Source: Pseudomonas sp. PDM16 (lineage in GTDB: Bacteria; Pseudomonadota; Gammaproteobacteria; Pseudomonadales; Pseudomonadaceae). Taken from it: a stretch of 64,000 nucleotides of DNA. Below are positions 16,690 through 27,144 of this stretch, piece by piece. The notes beneath the pieces are model-generated. The model had not been told where the DNA came from. It did no database searches and saw only the letters and a list, made by a program, of their open reading frames with translations. Positions within the stretch are counted from its first letter, which is position 1, and every line of letters starts with the position of its first letter. The stretch covers positions 372,001 through 436,000 of the forward strand of contig NZ_JACVAM010000005.1 of assembly GCF_014851865.1 (NCBI RefSeq), read 5' to 3'. The position numbers and the translations under genes are program-made.

Positions 16690-17799
16690 ATGCCAAGGCG
16701 TCTGACCCTGACCGCCGCAGTGCTCAGCGCACTGCTGGCGGGCTGCTCGCCCACCGACAATGGCGGGGCGGGCGGGTCTTCGACGCTGGTGGCTCCCACC
16801 GGTTACTACCGCGCCGCGCCCGAGGCACAGGGCAAGCCGCGCGAGTGCGAAGTGCCGCCGCCGGCCTACACCGGTGCGCTGGATTTCCCCAGCAAGTACC
16901 AGGGCTCGGACAAGGCGCGCGACAAGCTCAACCCGGCCGCAGAGAAACGCTATCTCAAGCTGACCGATGACATGCGTGAGATGGAGAAGGGCGTCAATCG
17001 AATGGTGGGTCGCTACTTCAAATATGGTCGCCCGCAGGAAGTGAACTGCACCATGGCCTGGCTGGAGAACTGGGCCGATGCCGGCGCACTGCTCAACGAC
17101 GAGCACAACCACACCGGCATGTCGGTGCGCAAATGGACACTGGGCAGTCTGGCAGGAGCCTACCTGCAGCTGAAGTTCTCCACCTCGCAGCCACTGGCCT
17201 CGCACACCGAGCAGAGCCGCAAGGTGGAGGCCTGGTTCGGCAAGCTCGCCGACAAGGTGGTGAGCGACTGGAATGCGTACCCCAAGGAGCGCAGCAACAA
17301 CCACAACTACTGGGCGGCCTGGTCGGTGATGGCCAGCGCCGTGATCCTCGATCGGCGCGATCTGTTCGACTGGTCGGTTGAGCAGTACCGGCGCGGCGTC
17401 GATCAGATCACCGATGACGGTTACCTGCCACGTGAGCTGGTACGCGAGACCCGTGCGCTGTCCTACCACAACTACAGCGTCGCGCCGCTGCTGATGGTGT
17501 CCGCCTTCGCCAACGCCAATGGCCTGGATCTGCGCGGCGAGGATGACGGTGCGCTGCAGCGCCTGATCCACAAGCTGGAGGCAGGCCTGAATGACCCGAA
17601 GGTATTCCAAGAAAAAACCGGCTTCGAGCAGCAAGAAGTCGATCTGCAGCAGAGCAGCCGGTTCGCCTGGCTGGAGCCTTACTGCGCGTTGTACCGGTGC
17701 TCTAAAGGCACCGATGCGTGGCGGCGTTCCCTCGAGCCACTGAGCACCTACCGGCTCGGTGGTGACCTGACCCAGCTGTTTTCCGGGCAACTGCCTTGA
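16690..17799 (+). CDS. algL: Alginate lyase, atypically placed and with a lipobox
   Basis: AlgL cleaves mannuronate-rich alginate by beta-elimination and clears polymer that misses the export channel. Family marks are SKYQGSD, NHTGMSVRKW, the catalytic NNHNYWAAW, RALSYHNYS and WLEPYCALYRC, so the enzyme should be active. Two features are odd. It lies after algF, whereas the usual place is between algX and algI. The leader ends in LSALLAGC, a good lipobox, while P. aeruginosa AlgL is a soluble periplasmic protein. For this ATG, GGGGAG abuts the start codon; a GTG at 16678 overlapping the algF stop is an alternative. Confidence 0.93.
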   Translation: MPRRLTLTAAVLSALLAGCSPTDNGGAGGSSTLVAPTGYYRAAPEAQGKPRECEVPPPAYTGALDFPSKYQGSDKARDKLNPAAEKRYLKLTDDMREMEKGVNRMVGRYFKYGRPQEVNCTMAWLENWADAGALLNDEHNHTGMSVRKWTLGSLAGAYLQLKFSTSQPLASHTEQSRKVEAWFGKLADKVVSDWNAYPKERSNNHNYWAAWSVMASAVILDRRDLFDWSVEQYRRGVDQITDDGYLPRELVRETRALSYHNYSVAPLLMVSAFANANGLDLRGEDDGALQRLIHKLEAGLNDPKVFQEKTGFEQQEVDLQQSSRFAWLEPYCALYRCSKGTDAWRRSLEPLSTYRLGGDLTQLFSGQLP

Positions 17800-17878
17800 G
17801 TTTGGTCCTGATGTACATGCCCGGCCGGGCGAATGCCTGGCACGGGAACAACAGAGACATTGAATGGAGAATGACTAC
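17800..17878. other. algL-algA gap with nested palindromes
   Basis: The 79-bp gap holds ATGTACAT (17811-17818) directly followed by the 12-bp palindrome GCCCGGCCGGGC (17819-17830). Together these could form a short RNA stem or mark the junction next to the displaced lyase gene. No promoter is evident. Confidence 0.35.
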
Positions 17879-19321
17879 ATGATCCCGGTAATCCTCTCTG
17901 GTGGTAGCGGCTCGCGCCTCTGGCCGCTGTCCCGCAAGATGTACCCCAAGCAGTTCCTCGCCCTCACCGGTGAGCTATCCCTGTTCCAGCAGACCCTGCA
18001 GCGCCTGAGCTTCGATGGCATGCAGAAGCCTACCGTGGTGTGCAACCTCGAGCACCGCTTCATCGTCAACGAGCAGCTCGACAAGATAGGTGTTTCCACC
18101 CAGGGCATGTTGCTCGAGCCATTCGGCCGCAACACCGCGCCAGCGGTGGCCATGGCTGCCCTGCAGATGGTCGCCGAGGGGCGTGATGAGCTGATGCTGG
18201 TGCTGCCGGCCGACCATGTGATCGACGACGAACTGGCCCTGCGCAAGGCGTTGGAGCTGGCACGCGTCGCCGCCGAGGAGGGAGAGATGGTGCTGTTCGG
18301 CATTCCCGCCAACAGCCCGGAAACCGGTTTTGGCTACATCAAGGCAGCGCGTAGCGAGGATGGCGATGACCTAGTGCCGGGTGCATTCCGCGTTCAGCAG
18401 TTCGTCGAGAAGCCGGACCATGAGCGTGCTGCCGAATTCGTGCGCAGCGGCGGCTACTACTGGAACAGCGGCATGTTCTTGTTCCGGGCCAGCCGCTACC
18501 TGGACGAGTTGCGCAGCCACGAGCCGGATATCTACGACACCTGCGTGCTTGCCATGGAGCGCAGCCAGTCTGCTGCAGGCGTGGTGACCATCGACGCCGG
18601 TACTTTCGAGTGCTGCCCGGACAACTCCATCGACTACGCCGTGATGGAGAAGACTACCCGCGCCTGCGTGGTACCTCTGGCCGCCGGCTGGAACGATGTG
18701 GGCAGTTGGTCTTCGCTGTGGGACGTGCACGAGAAGGACAGCGACGGCAACGTGCTCAAGGGCGACGTGGTCACTCACTGCAGCCACAACAGCTTCGTGC
18801 ATGGCACGTCCAAGCTGGTGACCCTGATCGGCATGGACGACGTGGTGGTGGTCGAGACCAAGGACGCGGTCATGATCGCCAACAAGAACGCTGTGCAGGA
18901 CGTCAAGAAGCTGGTCAACACCCTGGATGCTCAGGGCCGTCAGGAAACCCAGAGTCACTGCGCTGTTTACCGTCCCTGGGGCAGCTATGACTCGGTGGAC
19001 AACGGTAATCGCCACCAGGTCAAGCACATTACCGTGCGCCCAGGTGCGCAGCTGTCGCTGCAGATGCACCACCACCGCGCCGAGCACTGGATCGTGGTGT
19101 CCGGCACCGCTCAGGTGACCTGTGACGACAAGACCTTCCTGCTCACCGAGAACCAGTCGACCTACATCCCGATTGCCTCGGTGCATCGTCTGGCCAACCC
19201 CGGCAAGATCCCGCTGGAGATCATCGAGGTGCAGTCCGGCAGCTATCTGGGTGAGGACGATATCGAGCGTCTGGAGGATGTTTACGGTCGCACCCAGGTG
19301 CAGTCGGCCACGGTTGGCTGA
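17879..19321 (+). CDS. algA: Mannose-6-phosphate isomerase / GDP-mannose pyrophosphorylase
   Basis: AlgA is bifunctional: it makes mannose 6-phosphate from fructose 6-phosphate and GDP-mannose from mannose 1-phosphate. The N-terminal nucleotidyltransferase domain starts with GGSGSRLWPLSRKMYPKQFL and has FVEKPD near 180. The C-terminal cupin isomerase domain starts near 365 with YRPWGSYDSVD and has metal ligands in QMHHHRAEHWIVVSG. From this ATG it has 480 residues, one fewer than in P. aeruginosa. The start is chosen because GGAG at 17867-17870 is well placed; an ATG at 17864 precedes that site. Confidence 0.96.
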   Translation: MIPVILSGGSGSRLWPLSRKMYPKQFLALTGELSLFQQTLQRLSFDGMQKPTVVCNLEHRFIVNEQLDKIGVSTQGMLLEPFGRNTAPAVAMAALQMVAEGRDELMLVLPADHVIDDELALRKALELARVAAEEGEMVLFGIPANSPETGFGYIKAARSEDGDDLVPGAFRVQQFVEKPDHERAAEFVRSGGYYWNSGMFLFRASRYLDELRSHEPDIYDTCVLAMERSQSAAGVVTIDAGTFECCPDNSIDYAVMEKTTRACVVPLAAGWNDVGSWSSLWDVHEKDSDGNVLKGDVVTHCSHNSFVHGTSKLVTLIGMDDVVVVETKDAVMIANKNAVQDVKKLVNTLDAQGRQETQSHCAVYRPWGSYDSVDNGNRHQVKHITVRPGAQLSLQMHHHRAEHWIVVSGTAQVTCDDKTFLLTENQSTYIPIASVHRLANPGKIPLEIIEVQSGSYLGEDDIERLEDVYGRTQVQSATVG

Positions 19322-19345
19322 TCGTCAAGCGATGCCTGCGTAATG

Positions 19346-19374
19346 AAAAAGGGGCGCCTCTGGCGCCCCTTTTT
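19346..19374. terminator. Bidirectional terminator between algA and acnA
   Basis: GGGGCGCC (19351-19358), loop TCT, GGCGCCCC (19362-19369), with five A before and five T after. It can stop transcription of algA from the left and acnA from the right. Confidence 0.9.
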
Positions 19375-19388
19375 CATGCTTCCGGCAG

Positions 19389-22130
<2,742 letters not shown>

Positions 22131-22260
22131 GAGACAACTCCTGCTCGGTTGAACTTCTGAAACTAGACCGTCGGGCCAGCTCCTGCCACTGGTCTGGACC
22201 GGTAGGGCGCGCCTGGGGTTCCCGACTTCGCTATCATGCGCGGCTTGAGGAGAACCACCG

Positions 22261-23310
22261 ATGAACGTTGTATTACTGCACTGCCGCCCCGGTTTCGAAG
22301 GCGAAGTCTGCTCCGAGATCAGCGACCATGCCGCGCGGCTGGGTGTGGCCGGCTACGCCAAGGCCAAACCGAACAGCGCCCATGCCGAGTTCACCTGCCT
22401 CGAGCCCGGTGGCGCCGAGCGCCTGATGCAGGCCCTGCGCTTCAGCAAGCTGATCTTCCCGCGCCAGTGGGCGCGCGGCGACTACCTGCCGTTGCCGGAG
22501 ACCGACCGTATCAGCGTGCTGCTGCAGGCGCTGGCCGATTACCCGGTGTGCGGCAACCTGTGGCTGGAAGTGTTCGATACCAACGAGGGCAAGGAGTTGT
22601 CGAACTTCTGCAAGAAGTTCGAGGGTCCGCTGCGCAAGGCGCTGGAGAAGGCCGGCAAGCTGGTCGAGGATTCCGGCAAGCCGCGTCTGCTGCTGACCTT
22701 CAAGAGCGGCCGCGAGGTGTTTCTCGGCATTGCCGAGGCCGCCAATCAGGCGGTCTGGCCGATGGGCATCCCAAGGCTGAAATTTCCGCGCGAAGCGCCG
22801 AGTCGCTCCACCCTCAAGCTGGAGGAGGCCTGGCATACCTTCATCCCGCGCGAGCAATGGGACACGCGCCTGTCGGGCGAGATGACCGGTGTCGACCTGG
22901 GTGCTGCGCCCGGCGGTTGGACCTACCAGCTGGTTCGGCGCGGCATGCTGGTGACCGCCATCGACAACGGCCCCATGGCCGAGAGCCTGATGGACACCGG
23001 TCTGGTCACCCATCTGATGGCCGACGGTTTCACCTGGAAGCCCAAGCAGCCGGTGAACTGGATGGTCTGCGACATCGTCGAGAAACCGGCGCGCACCACG
23101 GCAATGGTCGAGGAGTGGATCGGTGGCGGCCACTGCCGCGAGGCGGTGGTCAACCTCAAGCTGCCGATGAAGCAGCGCTACGCCGAGGTGTGCAAACTGC
23201 TGCAGCGCCTGGAAGACGCCTTCGCCGAGCGCAAGATCAAGGTTTCCATCGCCTGCAAGCAGCTTTACCACGACCGCGAGGAAGTTACCTGCCACCTGCG
23301 CCGGCTGTAG
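22261..23310 (+). CDS. rlmM: 23S rRNA (cytidine-2498-2'-O)-methyltransferase
   Basis: RlmM (YgdE) methylates the 2'-OH of C2498 in 23S rRNA. The 349-residue protein has an N-terminal RFM/THUMP region and a C-terminal SAM-dependent domain. The SAM motif is VDLGAAPGGWTYQL near residues 210-223. MVCDIVEKP (about 263-271) and NLKLPMKQRY (about 298-307) hold the D and K residues of the K-D-K-E tetrad. GAGGAG lies eight bases upstream of the ATG. It is divergent from acnA with a 130-bp gap. Confidence 0.93.
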   Translation: MNVVLLHCRPGFEGEVCSEISDHAARLGVAGYAKAKPNSAHAEFTCLEPGGAERLMQALRFSKLIFPRQWARGDYLPLPETDRISVLLQALADYPVCGNLWLEVFDTNEGKELSNFCKKFEGPLRKALEKAGKLVEDSGKPRLLLTFKSGREVFLGIAEAANQAVWPMGIPRLKFPREAPSRSTLKLEEAWHTFIPREQWDTRLSGEMTGVDLGAAPGGWTYQLVRRGMLVTAIDNGPMAESLMDTGLVTHLMADGFTWKPKQPVNWMVCDIVEKPARTTAMVEEWIGGGHCREAVVNLKLPMKQRYAEVCKLLQRLEDAFAERKIKVSIACKQLYHDREEVTCHLRRL

Positions 23311-23477
23311 CGGCCGGCAGGCCAGCAGCGTTGCTAGTTCCCCGCGCTCAGGGTTTCCAAGCTAGCTGTTCCGCTGCTTTGCGGGCCAGTCGTGCTGTTG
23401 GTCCGCCGTCTGGCTACCCGTGCTGGGCGCGTCTTGCCCTTTGCGCCACAATAGCCGCCAGTTTTTTGGAGTAGCCC

Positions 23478-23717
23478 ATGTCCCTGCAACCCGACGCCAT
23501 TCTCGACGCCTGCGGCCTCTACTGCCCGGAGCCGGTGATGATGCTGCACAACAAGGTGCGCGACCTGCCGGCTGGCGGCCTGCTCAAGGTGCTGGCCACC
23601 GACCCCTCGACCAAACGCGACATCCCCAAGTTCTGCGTGTTTCTCGGCCACGAGCTGCTGGAGCAGGGCGAGGATGCCGGCACCTATCTCTACTGGATTC
23701 GCAAGAAGCTCGATTGA
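23478..23717 (+). CDS. tusA: Sulfur carrier protein TusA
   Basis: TusA accepts persulfide sulfur from IscS and passes it on for tRNA thiolation and other uses. The 79-residue protein has the motif LDACGLYCPEPVMMLHNKV, with the catalytic cysteine in CPEP, and the typical HELLEQGEDAGTYLYWIRKK end. The 167-bp gap before it shows no gene. A GCCT gene follows after 36 bp in the same direction. Confidence 0.9.
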   Translation: MSLQPDAILDACGLYCPEPVMMLHNKVRDLPAGGLLKVLATDPSTKRDIPKFCVFLGHELLEQGEDAGTYLYWIRKKLD

Positions 23718-23753
23718 TCCATCGATGCCGCGTCGGCACCCAGGGTTCCGCCC

Positions 23754-24206
23754 ATGCCTTACTACTTCGCCTATGGCTCCAACATGAATCCCGCGCGCAT
23801 GCAGGCCCGTGGGCTGATCGTGGAGGAGATGATGGCGGCTCGCCTGCCGGGCTATGCCCTGAGCTTCAACAAACGCGCCCTCGACCAGCCCGGCCGCGCC
23901 TACGCCAATATCCGCCATCAGGCCGGTGGCGTGTTGGAGGGCGTGCTGTATCGCCTGGCGGATGAGCGTGAAATCCTCAAACTGGACGTGTTCGAAGGTA
24001 CGCCCATCAACTACAGCCGTGAGCGCATGCGAGTCGAGACTGAGCGCGGCGCTATCTCCGCCTGGATCTACATCGCCAACCCGGCCTGGCGCAGCGAAGG
24101 GCTGGCGCCGAGCAGCAGCTACCTGGCCCATTTGCTGGCCGGGCGGGAGCTGCTCTCGGTGGGTTACTGGGCGGCGCTGGCCGCCACCGTCTCGCTGGCC
24201 GACTGA
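23754..24206 (+). CDS. Gamma-glutamylcyclotransferase family protein
   Basis: The 150-residue product has the GGCT fold marks: YFAYGSNMNPARM at the N-terminus for substrate binding, GVLYRLADEREILKLDVFEG with the likely catalytic glutamate near residue 80, and a Y-S-R pattern after it. Members turn gamma-glutamyl amines or dipeptides into 5-oxoproline; the substrate here is unknown. The last 43 bases overlap the end of the convergent MATE gene. Confidence 0.85.
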   Translation: MPYYFAYGSNMNPARMQARGLIVEEMMAARLPGYALSFNKRALDQPGRAYANIRHQAGGVLEGVLYRLADEREILKLDVFEGTPINYSRERMRVETERGAISAWIYIANPAWRSEGLAPSSSYLAHLLAGRELLSVGYWAALAATVSLAD

Positions 24207-25570
24207 ACGCGAATGTGCCGGCGCGCGCTGCGCTGCAGACGAATGCCGAGCAGCACGGCGGCGCAGGTCAGGCCCACCACCAGACCCTGCCACAGCCCCT
24301 TGGGTCCGGAGGGCTCGCCGAACAGGTCGCTCAGGCCCAGTGCATAACCGACCGGCAGGCCGATGCCCCAGTAAGCGAACAGGGTGAAGACCATGGTCGC
24401 GCGGGTGTCCTGGTAGCCACGCAGGGCGCCGGCCGCGGTGACCTGGATGGCGTCGGAAAACTGGAACAGCGCCGAATAGACGATCAACCCGCCGGCGATG
24501 ACGATCACCTCCGGTGCCGAGGTGTAGATCTGTGCGATCTCGTGACGCAGCAGGAACATCAGGCTCGCAGACAGGCAGGCGTAACCCAGCGCCGTGCCCA
24601 TCGCCACGCCGGCAGAGAAGCGCGCCTCGCGTGGCTGGCCGCGGCCCAGCGCCTGGCCAACCCGCACGGTGGCGGCCATGCCCAGCGAATAGGGAATCAT
24701 GAACACCAGCGAGCTGAAATTCAGGGCGATCTGGTGGCCGGCCACCACGGTGGCGCCCAGGCCGCCGATCAGCAGGGCGATCACCGAGAAGATGCTCGCC
24801 TCGGCGAAGATCGAGATGCCGATTGGTACGCCAATCGAGAGCAGGCGCTGGATCACCGGCCACTGTGGCCGGTCGAAGCGGCGGAACAGGTGGCTGGCCT
24901 GGTAGTAAGGGGCGCGGTGTACCCACCAGAGCAGGGCCAGCAGCATCATCCACATGACGATGCCGCTGGCCCAGCCGCAGCCCACGCCGCCCAGCGCCGG
25001 CATGCCGAAGTGACCATAGATCAGCACATAGTTGAGCGGGATGTTCAGCAGCAGCCCGCAGATGCCGATGATCATGCTCGGACGGGTGCGACCCAGGCCG
25101 TCGCTGAAGCAGCGCAGCACTTGGTAGATGGCGACCGCCGGGAAGCCGAAGGCGATGCCTTGCAGGTAGCGCATGGACATGTCGGTCAGCTCCGGCTCGA
25201 CCTGCATCAGCTGCAGCACGGGCCTGGCGTTCCACAACAGCACGGAGGCGATGCAGCCGATCACCAGGCCCAGCCACAACGCTTGGCGCACCAGCGGGCC
25301 GATCTCTTCCTGTTTTCCACCGCCGAAGCGCTGCGCCACCTTGGGCGTGGTCGCCAGCAGCAGGCCGGTCATCAGCAGGTACACCGGCACCCACAGCGAG
25401 TTGCCCAGCGCTACGGCGGCGAGATCCCGTGGGCTGACGCGGCCCGCCATCACGGCATCGACGAAGCCCATGGCGGTGTGGGCCAACTGGGCGATGATGA
25501 TCGGGGTGGCGAGGGACAGCAGGGCGCGCAGTTCGGCCAGGGCGCGTGCGGGGTGGGAGAGGGCGGGCAT
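24164..25570 (-). CDS. MATE family multidrug efflux transporter (NorM/PmpM type)
   Basis: The 468-residue inner-membrane protein has twelve predicted membrane segments in two similar halves. Family marks are LATPIIIAQLAHTAMGFVDAVMAGRVSPRDLAAVALG at the start, QALGRGQPREARFSAGVA in the middle and QVTAAGALRGYQDTRATMV near 365-385. It resembles NorM and PmpM, which exchange cationic drugs for Na+ or H+. Assignment to one of these is not certain. Its 3' end overlaps the convergent cyclotransferase gene by 43 bp, and both ends code for normal-looking protein. Confidence 0.9.
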   Translation of the reverse strand: MPALSHPARALAELRALLSLATPIIIAQLAHTAMGFVDAVMAGRVSPRDLAAVALGNSLWVPVYLLMTGLLLATTPKVAQRFGGGKQEEIGPLVRQALWLGLVIGCIASVLLWNARPVLQLMQVEPELTDMSMRYLQGIAFGFPAVAIYQVLRCFSDGLGRTRPSMIIGICGLLLNIPLNYVLIYGHFGMPALGGVGCGWASGIVMWMMLLALLWWVHRAPYYQASHLFRRFDRPQWPVIQRLLSIGVPIGISIFAEASIFSVIALLIGGLGATVVAGHQIALNFSSLVFMIPYSLGMAATVRVGQALGRGQPREARFSAGVAMGTALGYACLSASLMFLLRHEIAQIYTSAPEVIVIAGGLIVYSALFQFSDAIQVTAAGALRGYQDTRATMVFTLFAYWGIGLPVGYALGLSDLFGEPSGPKGLWQGLVVGLTCAAVLLGIRLQRSARRHIRVQSASETVAASAAQ

Positions 25571-25697
25571 GAAAGGTGGTCCGGCGGGAAGAGCGAAGAG
25601 GCACGCCAGTTTAGCCCTGTCCCCCAGGTCAGAAAAGCGCGGCTTACCGTGTCGCTCGCCAAACGCCTAGAATGGCGCCTTGTGATTGGAGTGCCCC

Positions 25698-26828
25698 ATG
25701 CAGATAGTCGCCGACGAAAACATCCCGCTGCTCGACGAGTTCTTCGCCACTTTCGGCCCGATAAGCCGGTATCCCGGTCGTGCTATCGACCGAGCAGCCC
25801 TGGGTGATGCCGAGGTACTGCTGGTGCGCTCGGTGACCAGGGTCGACCGCGCGCTGCTGGAAGGCAGCCAGGTGCGTTTTGTCGGCACCTGCACCATTGG
25901 CACCGACCATCTCGACCTCGACTACTTCGCCGAGGCCGGCATTGCCTGGTCCAGTGCTCCCGGCTGCAACGCCCGTGGCGTAGTGGACTACGTGCTCGGC
26001 TGTCTGTTGGCGATGGCCGAGACCACGGGTAAACCCTTGAGCGAACGCCGCTACGGCGTGGTGGGCGCCGGTCAGGTGGGTAGTCGACTGGTGGCGGTAC
26101 TGCGTGGCCTGGGCTGGCAGGTGTCGGTCTGCGATCCACCACGCCAGGCGGCCGAGGGCGGTGATTTCGTCGATCTGGCGACCATCCTGCGCGAGTGCGA
26201 TGTGATCAGCCTGCACACCCCGCTGGATGCCGGAACGCGCCATTTGCTGAGTGCCGAGCAGCTGTGTGCGCTCAAGCCGGGCGCCTGGCTGATCAATGCC
26301 AGTCGGGGGCCGGTGGTGGACAATGCGGCACTCAAGGCGCACCTGCAGGGTGGTGCTGACTTGCGAGTGGCACTGGACGTCTGGGAAGGCGAACCCGTAG
26401 CCGATCCTGAACTGGCCGCGCTGTGCCAGATCGCCACTCCGCATATCGCCGGCTACAGCCTGGACGGCAAGCTGCGCGGTACGGCGCAGATCTATCAGGC
26501 TTACTGCAAGGCCGTGGGCGTCGAGGAGCAGGTGCAACTGAGCGACCTGCTGCCTCCGGCCTGGCTCGGCGCGATGACCCTGCACGCCGAGGCGAGCCGC
26601 GAGTGGACGCTGGCCAGCCTGTGCCGTGCGGTATATGACCCGCGCCGCGACGATGCCGATTTCCGCCGTTCGCTGATAGGCGATGCCGTGCAGCGCAAGG
26701 CCGCCTTCGATGCCTTGCGCAAGCACTACCCCTACCGCCGCGAGATCGACGGTCTGGAGATTCGACTGGAGGAAGATGCAGTGGCGCTGGTGCCACTGAT
26801 CAGAGCGCTGGGTTGTCACCTGTCATGA
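25698..26828 (+). CDS. pdxB: Erythronate-4-phosphate dehydrogenase
   Basis: PdxB carries out the second step of pyridoxal 5'-phosphate synthesis, oxidising 4-phosphoerythronate. The 376-residue protein starts with MQIVADENIPLLDEFF. It has the NAD-binding motif YGVVGAGQVGSRLV near 119-132, INASRGPVVDN near 200, DVWEGEP and the C-terminal dimerisation domain with DPRRDDADFRRSLIGD. Identity with P. aeruginosa PdxB is high from memory. An in-frame ATG 12 bases upstream is less likely, because family members start at this methionine. Confidence 0.95.
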   Translation: MQIVADENIPLLDEFFATFGPISRYPGRAIDRAALGDAEVLLVRSVTRVDRALLEGSQVRFVGTCTIGTDHLDLDYFAEAGIAWSSAPGCNARGVVDYVLGCLLAMAETTGKPLSERRYGVVGAGQVGSRLVAVLRGLGWQVSVCDPPRQAAEGGDFVDLATILRECDVISLHTPLDAGTRHLLSAEQLCALKPGAWLINASRGPVVDNAALKAHLQGGADLRVALDVWEGEPVADPELAALCQIATPHIAGYSLDGKLRGTAQIYQAYCKAVGVEEQVQLSDLLPPAWLGAMTLHAEASREWTLASLCRAVYDPRRDDADFRRSLIGDAVQRKAAFDALRKHYPYRREIDGLEIRLEEDAVALVPLIRALGCHLS

Positions 26829-26851
26829 GCACTGTGCGAGGCGCGAGGAAG

Positions 26852-27028
26852 TCAGGGCGCCTGTCGAGCGGCCTGCCAGCGTTGTTCCAGTTCGCGGCAG
26901 GCCTGTTGGATCATTTGCTCGGTAATTGGGATCTCACGACCCTCGGCGTCGATGATCGAGCCTCCGACCAGATGTTGTGAGTGGTGTGGCGTGACGGGGT
27001 GTTGGCTGGCTTGCTGAATGGGGTGCAT
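26852..27028 (-). CDS. Small PA1571 family protein
   Basis: This 58-residue protein contains GGSIIDAEGREIPITEQMIQ followed by ACRELEQRW, the conserved core of the Pseudomonas PA1571 family. AAGGAG is seven bases upstream of the ATG, which supports it as a real gene. There is no signal peptide or membrane segment. The core looks like a short strand-turn followed by a helix with charged residues. Function is unknown. It is convergent with pdxB, 23 bp away, and divergent from the NAD-kinase-like gene. Confidence 0.8.
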   Translation of the reverse strand: MHPIQQASQHPVTPHHSQHLVGGSIIDAEGREIPITEQMIQQACRELEQRWQAARQAP

Positions 27029-27144
27029 GACCCGCTCCTTGGCTGACGATGGGCGCAGTCTAGGACGGGCAGATGAACGCGCGGTGACAGCCCCGCGGTA
27101 TCGATTGATGGGCGCTGCCGGTGCGGCGGCCCCTTGGAGTGGTT

